A program made the translations under genes and the position numbers. Positions 47,113-55,991 of a DNA stretch of 64,000 nt are shown one piece after another (within the stretch, counting starts at the first letter, position 1; the number at the start of each line of letters is the position of its first letter). Under the pieces are notes generated by a model. That model was given only the letters and a program-made list of their open reading frames with translations, searched no databases and was not told the DNA's origin. Origin of the DNA: Verrucomicrobiota bacterium (lineage in GTDB: Bacteria > Verrucomicrobiota > Verrucomicrobiia > Limisphaerales > UBA9464). The stretch is taken from the NCBI GenBank assembly GCA_947454705.1, contig CANGKZ010000007.1:112048-176047 (forward strand), read 5' to 3'.

Positions 47113-47592
47113 TCAGGCCGCACCCGGTGGCGGAAACGATTCCCTGAACCCGAAGGCCTCGGGAGTCGGCCCGTGCAGGGCCAGATGGGCGAGGCGTTGA
47201 TGCGCTTCTGCCAGTGAGGGAAGGGTACCCTGTGGAATCCACCACACCGCGTAGCTCGGCCCGGTGGCGGGATGAAACCACTCGGCGCGTCGGCGCAGAA
47301 AACTCCCGTGCGCGCTTTGCATCGCGTACGCTCTGAGGGTTTCCACCGACTCCCACACGGACAGCGTCACGAGCAGGGTCGGATCTTCAAACACCCGGGC
47401 CGCTTCGGCATCGGCTTCCGGACTTCCCACGAGTCGCCAGACGAATCCCGGCGACCGCTCGGCCAGGGCGTTCATGGCGCTGATCCCTTCGGTGAATCCC
47501 TGCATGACCGGTGAATTCAGCGGCGCGAGGGGACGCGCGATGTTGACCTGCGCGAGGTGAAATCGAGATCCGGCGGCAGAAGGGGCACTCAT
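47113..47592 (-). CDS. DUF3291-family protein
   Basis: A 159-residue protein from ATG 47592 (MSAPSAAGSRFHLAQVNIAR). Recognised as DUF3291 from the N-terminal HLAQVNIARPLAPLNSPVM, SPGFVWRLVG and the WESVETLRAYAMQSAHGSF segment. The family has a ferredoxin-like antibiotic-biosynthesis-monooxygenase fold and unknown function. It is the last gene of a three-gene minus-strand group (lgt, VOC, DUF3291) with 2-bp spacing from the VOC gene. No catalytic residue is evident. Confidence 0.8.
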   Translation of the reverse strand: MSAPSAAGSRFHLAQVNIARPLAPLNSPVMQGFTEGISAMNALAERSPGFVWRLVGSPEADAEAARVFEDPTLLVTLSVWESVETLRAYAMQSAHGSFLRRRAEWFHPATGPSYAVWWIPQGTLPSLAEAHQRLAHLALHGPTPEAFGFRESFPPPGAA

Positions 47593-47594
47593 GG

Positions 47595-48056
47595 TCAAAG
47601 AGGTTGGCGCTGGATAGTCCCGGGTTTGCGCCTCTTTTTTGGGGCTTCCACGAGGTCCCATCGATTGCCGTAGAGATCCGTAAACACCACCACCCAGCCG
47701 TACGGCTCGTCGCGGGGTTCCTCGGTGAATTCGACCCCGGCGGATTTCATGCGCCGGTAGTCCGCCCAAAATCGGGACGTCTGGAGAAACAGCCACACGC
47801 GTCCGCCGCCTTGTTTTCCCACCTGCGCCCGTTGACGCGCATTCGCCGCACGGGCCAGCAGCAGGGTGGCGCCGGGAGCCGGTTTGGATTTGGAGTTCGA
47901 TTTTGACGCAGGCGCGGGAGCCACACGCACCCATCGTTTGGTGGGGGAAATTGGCGAATCCTCCAAAAGCCGGAATCCGAGCTTCTGGGTGAAGAACGCG
48001 ATGGCCTCGTCGTAGTCGCGAACCAAATAGGCGAGCGTGGCGATCGAGAGGGCCAT
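47595..48056 (-). CDS. VOC-family (glyoxalase/bleomycin-resistance) protein
   Basis: A 153-residue protein with one VOC fold. It starts with IATLAYLVRDYDEAIAFF and has LGFRLLEDSPISPTKRWVRV, a Lys/Ser-rich internal loop (KSNSKSKPAPG) and the C-terminal VVFTDLYGNRWDLVE strand pair. The Glu in the last segment is the typical metal ligand position. Substrate unknown. It is 32 bp downstream of lgt and 2 bp upstream of a DUF3291 gene. Confidence 0.85.
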   Translation of the reverse strand: MALSIATLAYLVRDYDEAIAFFTQKLGFRLLEDSPISPTKRWVRVAPAPASKSNSKSKPAPGATLLLARAANARQRAQVGKQGGGRVWLFLQTSRFWADYRRMKSAGVEFTEEPRDEPYGWVVVFTDLYGNRWDLVEAPKKRRKPGTIQRQPL

Positions 48057-48088
48057 GCGACGAAATGCGTTCGGGCGTGGAACTCAGC

Positions 48089-48874
48089 TCAAGCCGCGCC
48101 GGGCTGAACCGGCTTGCGGGAGCGAAGCACTCCGTAGAGGGCGGTGCCGATGGCGAGGATCAGGAGGCTGGTGGTTTGTCCGGGGGTGAACACGCCGCGT
48201 GACGGATTGGAGATCACCTCGTAGTCCCCGCGGAACCACTCGGCGATGGAACGGATGACCGCGTAGCCGAGGAAATACACCGCCAGGACCTGACCGTCGA
48301 ACTTGCGTCGTCGGTGGAACCACTGCAGTCCTACGAAAAAGGCGAGGTTCATGAGCGATTCGTAAATCTGCGCCGGATGCACCCAGGCGGGGTGGGTGCT
48401 GTGATCGCGGGGATATTGGATCGCCCAGGGGAGCCCGGTGGGACGCCCGTAGCAGCACCCGTTCATCAGGCACCCGATTCGACCGAACACGTGCCCCAGG
48501 GCCACGCCGGGTGCGAGGCAATCGGCCACTTTCCACACCGGCAGGCGGCTTCGGTATGCGGCGAAGGTTCCGGCGAGGGTGGATCCGATCAATCCGCCGT
48601 AGAACACCAGTCCGCCCTTCCAGATGGCGACGATCTCCGACAGCGGCTGGCCGGCAAAATCGCGCTGCCAATAGGAGATCACGTACAAGGTGCGCGCGCC
48701 GATCAGGGCCCCGCCGATCAGCCAAGGCGCGAGGTCATAGGGGACCTCGGGATTGAGCCCGGCGCGGCGAGCGTTGCGCGAGGCGACCCAGAGGCCGAAG
48801 ACGAATCCGAGCGCAACGAGCAACCCGAAGGTGTGGAGCTGATAACTCCCGAGATGAAACAGGATCGGTTTCAA
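48089..48874 (-). CDS. lgt: Prolipoprotein diacylglyceryl transferase
   Basis: A 261-residue polytopic membrane enzyme that transfers diacylglycerol to the lipobox Cys of prolipoproteins. The TTG at 48874 (LKPILFHLGSYQLHTFG) is the likely start; frame upstream enters a dispersed repeat. Key motifs are TFGLLVALGFVFGLW, GGLVFYGGLIG and HVFGRIGCLMNGCCYGRPT with the conserved Arg and Gly. The GCLMNGCCYG form is seen in clostridial and PVC-group Lgt. The abundance of lipoproteins in this window fits its role. Downstream genes are VOC and DUF3291. Confidence 0.93.
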   Translation of the reverse strand: MKPILFHLGSYQLHTFGLLVALGFVFGLWVASRNARRAGLNPEVPYDLAPWLIGGALIGARTLYVISYWQRDFAGQPLSEIVAIWKGGLVFYGGLIGSTLAGTFAAYRSRLPVWKVADCLAPGVALGHVFGRIGCLMNGCCYGRPTGLPWAIQYPRDHSTHPAWVHPAQIYESLMNLAFFVGLQWFHRRRKFDGQVLAVYFLGYAVIRSIAEWFRGDYEVISNPSRGVFTPGQTTSLLILAIGTALYGVLRSRKPVQPGAA

Positions 48875-48977
48875 GGACGCGTTGAATCTAGCCGTCGGCG
48901 CGGGGCTGGAAAGCAGTTCTCGGCGCGAAAGGGGCGGACGGCCGGGCGATCGGAGAATGACGCCCGATTTCCGTAAA

Positions 48978-49166
48978 CGGTGGAGGGCGGGGTTCCACCC
49001 ACGCCCCATCTTCGTTTGCGGACCCCGTCAGAGTACCCAGTGGGTGAATTGGAATCCGCGTTCCCCTGAACCATGGGGGTTAAGCGGTATGCGTTGCGAA
49101 GTGGGGCCTTTTTCTGAAACGAGGGGCGTGACGAATTGGGGCGCGGGTGGAACCGCGCCCTCCACG
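48978..49166. repeat. ~190-bp element with palindromic ends, copy B
   Basis: Aligns almost end to end with 26802-26992 in the same + orientation, with a few substitutions and small indels. It lies between lgt and the NagB-like gene and has no supported ORF. The 340-bp gap 48875-49214 is otherwise without gene content. Confidence 0.8.
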
Positions 49167-49167
49167 T

Positions 49168-49205
49168 TTGCCTTTTTCCTTTTACCTTTTGCCTTGGCCG
49201 CGGCT
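49168..49205. repeat. Polypyrimidine microrepeat
   Basis: TTGCCTTTTTCCTTTTACC and a following CTTTTGCCTTGGCCGC form a segment also present in inverted orientation at 61769-61805. It directly abuts copy B of the ~190-bp element. Confidence 0.6.
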
Positions 49206-49214
49206 TCGCGCGGC

Positions 49215-50153
49215 CTAGTGCATCTCGATCGAGCACTCGCCGATGCCGCCGCGGAAATAATTGAACTGCACGTTCGGATGATCGGCGAGCAACGACATGG
49301 GCACGGAGGAATCCGCGAGGCCCTTCGAAATCATCAACGCGGTGAGGCGTTGTCCCAGCGGATTGTCATGCATGCCGGCATGCCAGATCGACACGCGCTC
49401 GGCTTTCCATGTTTCCACGGGGCCCACCGTGATCGCCTTGGCCGGAACCAGCGTGATGTTGCCGCCACCGCTGGTGCGAGCGTTCTGCGCAAGGGTGAGC
49501 GGATGCAGATCCACCACGCGGGTGCCCAGCTTGCGGTACTCGGCAGCGGGCGGGGGCTCGTGCTTCCAGCGTCCACGACGCGCGAGGGGATCGTTGAAGG
49601 CCCAATGCTTGATGTCGCCCTGTCCGCCCTGCATGACGGCGCAACGCACTCCCGCATCCCACGAGGCCCGATAGGCGCGCGTATCCGCTTTGGGAAAATG
49701 GAGGTTCGACTCCGGAATCCGAAGTCTACGGTCGATCCGGTTGAAGCAGAGTTCGCGGTCGGCGCGTTCGAACGACAACGGATGAGTCACTGGCACCTCG
49801 AGTCCGGTGGCGCTGTCGAACCATTCGTCCATGCCCCAAAAATGGGCGGATCCTAGGTTCAGTCCGAGGGAGTTCACCAGCCGGGCCACCAGGGGGAGTT
49901 GTTCCGTGGGGCCGATCGGGCCGCAGATGCCGACCGGATTGTCCGGGGTGCTCTGCTTCCAGGCCTCGATGTATTCCAGCGCCTCGGCGAGGTAGAAGTC
50001 TTCAAGCGTGTCGTAGAACACGATGCGGAATCCCGGCCGGGCGAGTTGCTTCAACCGCTGGGGCGTCAGCGCGGCGGCTTCGGCAATCAGGTCGGAGTCG
50101 AGGGTGGTGTAGTCCCACCAGTCCGGGGCGATGGATGAAAGTTTGCGGGCCAT
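49215..50153 (-). CDS. Glucosamine-6-phosphate deaminase-like protein
   Basis: A 312-residue NagB/6-phosphogluconolactonase-fold protein. The NagB-like pieces are [14 protein letters not shown], the FWGMDEWF acidic motif (compare NMDEY) and [14 protein letters not shown], which corresponds to the catalytic GxDGHIAFNEP loop with His retained and Glu to Asp. The C-terminus ([19 protein letters not shown]) resembles NagB relatives. It would convert glucosamine-6-P to fructose-6-P and ammonia, but the altered loop makes the substrate uncertain. It is monocistronic. Confidence 0.78.
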   Translation of the reverse strand: MARKLSSIAPDWWDYTTLDSDLIAEAAALTPQRLKQLARPGFRIVFYDTLEDFYLAEALEYIEAWKQSTPDNPVGICGPIGPTEQLPLVARLVNSLGLNLGSAHFWGMDEWFDSATGLEVPVTHPLSFERADRELCFNRIDRRLRIPESNLHFPKADTRAYRASWDAGVRCAVMQGGQGDIKHWAFNDPLARRGRWKHEPPPAAEYRKLGTRVVDLHPLTLAQNARTSGGGNITLVPAKAITVGPVETWKAERVSIWHAGMHDNPLGQRLTALMISKGLADSSVPMSLLADHPNVQFNYFRGGIGECSIEMH

Positions 50154-50250
50154 GGCTGTCTTCCCTGAAGGGTAGGCAACATGGCCTGCAATCCCGAGCC
50201 GAAATTCTCCGGCGCCAATGCTTTTTGTCCGTGGTCCGATGAACCTAAAG

Positions 50251-50426
50251 ACGGCAGTTCAAGAAGAGTTCAACCACAGATGGACACGGATCAACACAGA
50301 TGGAAACGCGCGAAACGGAAGGATTCATGGATCACCCAAAAGGTGAGACCGTTTGAGACCTCTTGAGTCACGCATCTCCCTCTCTATCTGTGTGAATCTG
50401 TGTCCATCTGTGGTTTCAACTGCCGT
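50251..50426. repeat. ACCACAGATG inverted element, copy 2
   Basis: The longest copy (176 bp). Outer ends ACGGCAGTT and AACTGCCGT are perfect inverted repeats, and internal ends are AACCACAGATGG and CCATCTGTGGTT. It occupies the 301-bp gap 50154-50454 between the NagB-like gene and the Ig protein. Confidence 0.88.
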
Positions 50427-50454
50427 TTCTACGATGAAAGGCGTCGGCCGCGAT

Positions 50455-53400
50455 TCAAGGACCCACGCGAATGCGGAAGAATCCCGATGCGCCTGCGACA
50501 TCCAGGGCGGCCTGTTTGGCTGCCCCATCGCCCGTCACGGTTTGAACGAGAGTCCAGTTTGCATCGGCCAGCGAGTCCTTCCGTTCGATGAAGTACGTCA
50601 CGCCCGGGCTCGACACGAAGTTGAATTCGATCTTCCCGCCTGCGAATGGCACGACGGTCAATGACGGGGCCGTGGTTGGAACCGGTGTGGTCACCGTCAG
50701 CGCGACGGAGGCGGAGCTGACGGTTTGGCCATTGGCGGTGACATCGACCGAGTAGGTCCCGGCGTTCGACGCGTTGACCACGCCGAGCGCGAGGGTGGCG
50801 GAGACCATTCCCGGGATGGGGACGCCGGATTTCTTCCACTGGTAGGTGATTGGGGATCCATCGGCGACCGTTGCGACCACCGAGAACGAGGCGGTTTGGC
50901 CGCTGGCCACGGTGAGTGCCGACGGCGGGGTGGAGATTACCGGCGCAGGCTTTGGTGCGGCGGGCGGTCGCACGCTGGCGGGGCCGCTGAGGAAGGCGAA
51001 GGGAGAGACGCCCTGGCTAAGGGTGAAGAGGGTGGCTCCGTTGCCGCAGCTCAGACTGAAAAACACCGCGCTGGTTTTTCCGTCGCGGAAGCTGAATCCG
51101 TTGAGCGTGATCTGGTACGTCGTTCCAAAGGTCTGCGAGGTCCAGGTGCCGCTGAAGCCCGGGTGGGTCGAGGTCGCGGGAACTTCGTAGGTGTTGCCCG
51201 TGGGGGCGAACTGGAGGGCCACCACGCCGCTCGGCCACGGTGCGGTGTCGGCCTTCGGCGACAGGTAGTACACGCTGCCCCGGAGTGCGACGTCGTTGGC
51301 CGGAGGGGTGCAGGGATCCACGAGGTTGACCGCCATCGGACCACTTTCGGTACTCGCTCCGCTGAGGCCGGTGGCCACGACGGTGTAGATGCCGGCCTGG
51401 GCGGCGTCCATGGATCGAATCTGGTAATACGGCAGATTCGCGCCCGGGATTGCCACGCCGTCGTGCTTCCATTGGTAGGCCACGCGGTTGAGTCGGAGCG
51501 TGCCGAGCTGGTCGGGATCCTGGGTGCCCACGACCTCGGCCATCAACACCGCACCGGCCGAATTGGTGAGGTTGTAGGCGCTGTTGTAGGATCGGAAGAG
51601 CGGGGCGTCCTGATCGTTCACCACGCGGACGAACGCCGGGGGACTGTTGGTCTCGGACCCGAGAACGCTGGCAAACGCCACGTAGGTGCCCGCCTCCTGT
51701 TTGGTGATGTAATTCCAAGCCCCGTCCTTCACGCCGAGCCCGATGAAATTCTCAACCGTGTTGATCGGACCGAGAACGGTTTTCACCGGCACGCCATCCC
51801 GTTCCCATCGGATCGTGGCGGGGATCGTCTGCGGATAAATCGGTCCCCCGGTTCCGTTGGGGATGCCGATGCCAATGCTCAGGGCTGCCCGTTCGCCTTC
51901 GTAGTAGTCGTAGCTGCGCGGGGTTTGATTGAACACCGGGGGAAGGGCGGCATTCAGGTTGAGGTTGGCGGTGGCGCTGAATTTGAAGGTGCCGGCTCCG
52001 TTCACCACCTTGACCCGATAGGTGCCCGCGTTGGCCGATGAGGCGGAGGCAATGGTGAGGGTGCGGTTGGTTTCACCGGGCAGGTCCACGTTGTTCTTCT
52101 GCCATTGATAGCTCAAAGGAGCCGTGCCCGTGGCGATGACCTGGAAGGAGGCTCGGGCACCTGTGATCACGCTGGTGGACGCCGGATTGAGCGTGATGGT
52201 GGGACCGGCGGAAGGCGTGGCGAGGTTGCCCCAGGTGTAGTAGGAGAAGTGATGGATCAGCTTCGCCGGCGCGTCGTACCAGACATCGAGGTGGTTGTCG
52301 TCGCAGAACAGGTAGAAGTGCGCGGTCACGAATTCGCCGTTTTCCGCCTTGAATCCGGAAACGTTCAAGGTGGGCACCGGACTTCCGTAGGCGTCCCTGC
52401 CGTAAGTGCCGGTGAGATCGAGCGAATAGTTCACCGTCTGCGCGGGCAGGTATCCCCCGGGCGGAATGGTGAACGTGTTGCCGGTGGGGCTGAACTGCAG
52501 TTCGTAGATGTTCGGGTTCGGGTGATCGTCCACTCCGAAATACACGTTCGCCTTGAGCACGGCGCCGCGGAGTTGATCGACCGATCCGATGCACGGAACC
52601 GGAGTGGGCACGTGCGTCTGAGTGGTAGGCGGGGTGGTGGAGACGGTGACCGGGTTGAAGGTGGCCATGCTCACGCTGTTGCTTGCGACGATGGAGTAAA
52701 CGCCGCTGTCGCTCGAAAGGAGGTAGGCGAAGTTCAGTTCCGCGGTGGTGAGGAGCTGGAGCGGGCCCCCATCCTTTGAGAAGTAGTAGGTCGGCGCGGG
52801 ATTTCCGGTCGCGGCGAATCCGCTCACCTTGAGATTCGCGCCGGGGGCTCCGATGGCAACCGGGTTGGGCTGCGAGGTGATGACTGGAGCCGTGCCGGGA
52901 ACGAGCGAGAGGCGGATATCACGTGTGGTTGCGGATCCGCCGGGACCGGTGATCACCATCTTGTACACCCCGGCAGACTCTGTTGTGACCGGACTGACCA
53001 CGAAGTCGAAGAAACTGTCCCCGTCGGCCGTGACATTTCCCTTCACGCCGTAGAAGCCGTGACGCTTGGCCTCGGTGTCGTCGGAGAAGGGGATGTTGTC
53101 CTTGAAGACCTGATACGAACAATCGGGCGAAGCGGTGATCTGGGTGCGGAAGGTGACGAACGAAGTGCCAGCCGGGACCGAGGCATCATTGGCGGCTTGG
53201 CGGACCACCGGTTTGCGGGGCGTGAAGGATAGTGGGGCGATTTTCGAGATCGAACTCGTCGCGCTCAATCCGCCGGCGTAGAGGATGGCCCGATAGTTTC
53301 CGGTGTCCGAGACCTGGAGGTCGGGAATGATGATGAGCGCATGCACAAACACCGTGCTCGACCCCGACGCCGGGGCGCCGACGCCCACCGTGACCGCACC

Positions 53401-53658
53401 CTGATAATGCGGGGAGTTGGTCAGATTCACGCCGTCCTTCTGCCACTGGATGGCGTACGAGGTGTTCGGCGGGATGTTTGCCCCGATGCCGACCTGCACC
53501 CGCATGCCGGGATAGTTCGCCATGGTGGGCTGCGGCTGGGTGGTCAGGGTGATCTGGGCCACGGCTGGGGTACACGCAAGCGCCATCCACAGGGACCAGG
53601 TCCGGATCAACGCCAGGCAGGCTCCGATCGGCCGGTAAAAACGGGATGCAGGATTCAT
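50455..53658 (-). CDS. Large secreted Ig-repeat protein
   Basis: A 1067-residue exported protein with a signal peptide ending near TPAVAQ. It has several immunoglobulin-like domains with the motif Y/IQW(Q/K)K-x-G-V followed by a D/A-x-AGxY strand. Examples are IQWQKDGVNLTNSP, YQWQKNNVDLPG with NAGTYRVKV, YQWKHDGVAIPG with QAGIYTVVA, and YQWKKSGVPIPG with NAGTYSVDV. Between them are non-Ig segments with FAPTGNT(Y/F)-type strands. It ends ASGFFRIRVGP, like the S8 protease C-terminus. It probably acts as a surface adhesin or carbohydrate/protein binder. No catalytic domain is recognised. Confidence 0.85.
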   Translation of the reverse strand: MNPASRFYRPIGACLALIRTWSLWMALACTPAVAQITLTTQPQPTMANYPGMRVQVGIGANIPPNTSYAIQWQKDGVNLTNSPHYQGAVTVGVGAPASGSSTVFVHALIIIPDLQVSDTGNYRAILYAGGLSATSSISKIAPLSFTPRKPVVRQAANDASVPAGTSFVTFRTQITASPDCSYQVFKDNIPFSDDTEAKRHGFYGVKGNVTADGDSFFDFVVSPVTTESAGVYKMVITGPGGSATTRDIRLSLVPGTAPVITSQPNPVAIGAPGANLKVSGFAATGNPAPTYYFSKDGGPLQLLTTAELNFAYLLSSDSGVYSIVASNSVSMATFNPVTVSTTPPTTQTHVPTPVPCIGSVDQLRGAVLKANVYFGVDDHPNPNIYELQFSPTGNTFTIPPGGYLPAQTVNYSLDLTGTYGRDAYGSPVPTLNVSGFKAENGEFVTAHFYLFCDDNHLDVWYDAPAKLIHHFSYYTWGNLATPSAGPTITLNPASTSVITGARASFQVIATGTAPLSYQWQKNNVDLPGETNRTLTIASASSANAGTYRVKVVNGAGTFKFSATANLNLNAALPPVFNQTPRSYDYYEGERAALSIGIGIPNGTGGPIYPQTIPATIRWERDGVPVKTVLGPINTVENFIGLGVKDGAWNYITKQEAGTYVAFASVLGSETNSPPAFVRVVNDQDAPLFRSYNSAYNLTNSAGAVLMAEVVGTQDPDQLGTLRLNRVAYQWKHDGVAIPGANLPYYQIRSMDAAQAGIYTVVATGLSGASTESGPMAVNLVDPCTPPANDVALRGSVYYLSPKADTAPWPSGVVALQFAPTGNTYEVPATSTHPGFSGTWTSQTFGTTYQITLNGFSFRDGKTSAVFFSLSCGNGATLFTLSQGVSPFAFLSGPASVRPPAAPKPAPVISTPPSALTVASGQTASFSVVATVADGSPITYQWKKSGVPIPGMVSATLALGVVNASNAGTYSVDVTANGQTVSSASVALTVTTPVPTTAPSLTVVPFAGGKIEFNFVSSPGVTYFIERKDSLADANWTLVQTVTGDGAAKQAALDVAGASGFFRIRVGP

Positions 53659-54078
53659 GGGGATTCTCGGTACAGGAGTTTTCCGTCAGAGCCCTGGTAT
53701 GGCTCGTCCATGGATCCTTTTCCGAAGCGCCCCGGCTGCCTATGCGGAGAAATACGCACCAGTTTGCCAAAAAAGATCTCGCATCCCGAGCCCGGATGGA
53801 GTGTCTGGAGGGCGGTGCGGCGAATCGGATTCAATTCCCTGTTGTCGACGAGCACGGAATGTGTTCCCTTTTGCGCGTACCCCTTGCCGTACTCAGCATC
53901 ACCCCATCGCGCATTTCCCATGGAAATAGCCAAAATGGGCCGATTTTGAGTCGATTCGCGCCCTGGCGCCTTTAGAAAAGGCCTTGCGCGGAGACCGGTT
54001 GGGAACGATTGCAGCAGGGTCGGCCACGGGGTCGATCTAGCGGAAAAAGATTTTGCCGGCCATCGAGTGATGGTTGGT
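53659..54078 (+). other. Stretch with no recognised gene, ending in an orphan terminator
   Basis: The 550-bp gap 53659-54208 carries no convincing reading frame on either strand; frames there (for example 53655-54161 minus) are Arg/Pro/Gly-rich with no domain. The strong + strand terminator at 54079 implies that something is transcribed here, possibly a small RNA. I could not match tmRNA, 6S, SRP RNA or RNase P by eye. Confidence 0.4.
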
Positions 54079-54128
54079 GGCGGGCTTGGGCGGTGAAACC
54101 GTGTGTCATCCCCAAGCCCGCCTTTTTT
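54079..54128 (+). terminator. Orphan terminator (possible sRNA end)
   Basis: Perfect 12-bp arms GGCGGGCTTGGG (54079-54090) and CCCAAGCCCGCC (54111-54122), a 20-nt loop, and six T. No + strand protein gene precedes it, and the next gene starts 81 bp later. Confidence 0.85.
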
Positions 54129-54208
54129 GTGCCCTGATTTCTCGAAAGAAGCGGCAAGCACCCGAGATTCGGGTTGAGTACGACTCCTTCGACCGTTGGT
54201 ATTCCCCC

Positions 54209-54757
54209 ATGGACGAATACGTCGCCCTCCTCCGCGGTATCAACGTGGGTCGTGCCAAGCGCATCGCCATGGCCGATCTCCGGGCCTGCGTGGAAGCCGC
54301 GGGCGGATCGGAGGTTCGGACGATTCTCAGCAGCGGAAATGTCTGCTTCGCCGGACCCAGGCGATCCCCGCGCGACTGGAGCTCCAGGATCCGATCCGAG
54401 ATTCAAAAGCGGGCCGGATTCGACTGCTCGGTGCTGGTGTTGGAGGGGACCCGGTTTCGCGACATCACCCGGGATAATCCGATCCTCGACGCGATGTCCG
54501 ATGGTTCGCGGTTTCTGGTAGCCTATTTTGAATCCGCCGCAGTCCGGGAAAGCCTCGTGGCGCGGATGCCTCCTGCCGTGTTGCCCGATCGGTTTGCGGT
54601 CGGCCCCGATGCCGCCTATCTGGCCTGCCCGGCGGGAGTGCTCGACAGCCCGCTTTCGATCGCCTTTACCAAACTCGCCGGCGTCGGGGTCACGACCCGA
54701 AATTGGAATACCGTGTTGCGAATCGAAGCCGCCTTGAATCCCAAATCAGGCAGTTGA
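54209..54757 (+). CDS. DUF1697-family protein
   Basis: A 182-residue protein from ATG 54209. DUF1697 is recognised by YVALLRGINVGRAKRIAMAD, the TILSSGNVCF motif and DAAYLACPAGVLDSPL followed by GVGVTTRNWNTVLRI. The family is widespread and has unknown function. The stop codon (in SGS*) lies within the left end of a dispersed ACCACAGATG element, so the last two or three residues come from the repeat. This suggests that repeat insertion shaped the 3' end. Confidence 0.88.
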   Translation: MDEYVALLRGINVGRAKRIAMADLRACVEAAGGSEVRTILSSGNVCFAGPRRSPRDWSSRIRSEIQKRAGFDCSVLVLEGTRFRDITRDNPILDAMSDGSRFLVAYFESAAVRESLVARMPPAVLPDRFAVGPDAAYLACPAGVLDSPLSIAFTKLAGVGVTTRNWNTVLRIEAALNPKSGS

Positions 54758-54899
54758 AGAAAGGGGTAACCACAGATGGACACGGATTCACACAGATTTG
54801 GGAGAGAAGCCGATGGATCGACGCGGGAAAAGCGCCGTCACGTTCGGTGCATTTTGATCTGTGTTCATCTGTGTCCATCTGTGGTTACACCTGTTGCCT
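54749..54899. repeat. ACCACAGATG inverted element, copy 3
   Basis: Left outer end GGCAGTTGAAG, inner AACCACAGATGGACACGGAT. The right side is TCTGTGTCCATCTGTGGTTA followed by CCTGTTGCCTT. It overlaps the end of the DUF1697 gene by nine bases and ends 16 bp before the AlkD-like start. Confidence 0.85.
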
Positions 54900-54915
54900 T
54901 CAAACCGAACTCACA

Positions 54916-55653
54916 ATGAGCCAGTCCGCCGCATCGCCCCGTCCCACCGTAGCGGGCCTTCAACGCAAACTCCGCGCGCTCGCGGATCCGGCGCGGGCCG
55001 CCCAATCGCAGCGGTATTTCCGCACCGGCCCGGGGGAGTACGGGGAAGGGGACCAATTCCTCGGCATTCGCGTGCCTGCGGTTCGGCTGTTGGTTCGCGA
55101 GTTTCGACTGCTTCCCTGGGATGAGGCTACCGCGTTGCTGCACTCGCCGTGGCATGAGGACCGGTTGACGGCCCTGCTGCTGTGGGTGCAGGCGCATCGA
55201 CGCGCGGAGCCTGAGGTTCAATCCGCGATTCATCACGCGTATCTGGAGAACACGCGGTGGGTGAACAACTGGGACCTCGTGGATTCCTCGGCGGAGTTTT
55301 TGGTGGGACCCCATTTGCCCCGAGGAGGCGGGCCGTTACTCACGCGTTTGGCCCGGTCGGAATCCCTGTGGGAACGGCGGATTGCGATGATCTCCACCTT
55401 CCATGGAATCCGGCGCGGTGATTACGCGGCGACCCTGCGGATGGCGCGTCTGCTCCGGGACGACCCGCACGATCTCATTCACAAGGCCGTGGGCTGGTTG
55501 CTCCGGGAAATGGGCAAGCGCGACGAAGCGGTGGAGCGTGCCTACTTGGACGAGGAAGCGGCCCGGATGCCACGAACGATGCTGCGGTACGCCGTGGAGC
55601 GATTCCCGGAACCGTTGCGCCGACACTACCTGGGACTTCGGGCGGAGCGGTGA
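54916..55653 (+). CDS. AlkD-like DNA glycosylase family protein
   Basis: A 245-residue all-helical HEAT-repeat protein from ATG 54916, assigned to the DNA alkylation repair family. Recognised elements are GEGDQFLGIRVPAVR, the paired HEDRLTALLLWVQ helices, YLENTRWVNNWDLVDSSAE and LIHKAVGWLLREMGKRD with MPRTMLRYAVERF. These match AlkC/AlkD-type proteins that bind alkylated DNA without base flipping. The WVNNWDLVD segment carries the conserved Asp and Trp positions. Substrate unknown. A repeat element lies immediately upstream. Confidence 0.9.
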   Translation: MSQSAASPRPTVAGLQRKLRALADPARAAQSQRYFRTGPGEYGEGDQFLGIRVPAVRLLVREFRLLPWDEATALLHSPWHEDRLTALLLWVQAHRRAEPEVQSAIHHAYLENTRWVNNWDLVDSSAEFLVGPHLPRGGGPLLTRLARSESLWERRIAMISTFHGIRRGDYAATLRMARLLRDDPHDLIHKAVGWLLREMGKRDEAVERAYLDEEAARMPRTMLRYAVERFPEPLRRHYLGLRAER

Positions 55654-55787
55654 GCGAAAGAAAAACAGAGGCTCGGAAAGCAACCGAGCGTTCGTTCATA
55701 GGCCGGGGACGAGGGATGCTTTTCGGACTGAACTCGGAGTTTGGATGCGAGGGTTGCCGGTCGGTTCTTCATCGCCTCCGGGTTCGA

Positions 55788-55824
55788 AAGCGGTGTCGAC
55801 GCTGAGCTCTGCCACCGCACTCCA
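55788..55824 (+). repeat. Palindromic repeat, 37-bp form (R4)
   Basis: AAAGCGGTGTCGACGC, variable centre, then GCCACCGCACTCC. It forms an inverted pair with R5 20 bp away, in the 338-bp convergent gap between the AlkD-like gene and dxr. No gene is seen in this gap. Confidence 0.85.
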
Positions 55825-55844
55825 AAAGGATGGCGGCGACCTTG

Positions 55845-55879
55845 GAGTGCGGCGGGAAGCGGAGCGCCACGCCGCTTTG
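55845..55879 (-). repeat. Palindromic repeat, 35-bp form (R5)
   Basis: On the minus strand it is identical over 35 bp to R7. Stem GCGGCG/CGCCGC replaces the GCGGTG/CACCGC of the 37-bp form, a compensatory change. Confidence 0.88.
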
Positions 55880-55991
55880 GTCGGCACCCCGGACGCGAAA
55901 TTGTTTTTCGGGCTGAACTCGGAGATCGGGCGCGAATGACTCCGGCCCGACCCAAATTTGGTACCCGCCCGCCGGAACTCTTTCCGCCCGC

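Noticed and set aside
48875..49009. N-terminal extension of lgt
   Set aside because: The extension enters the ~190-bp dispersed repeat; a TTG at 48874 gives the usual Lgt N-terminus.
53655..54161. 168-residue minus-strand frame in the 53.7-54.2 kb gap
   Set aside because: Arg/Pro/Gly-rich composition, no domain, and it reads through the terminator hairpin.
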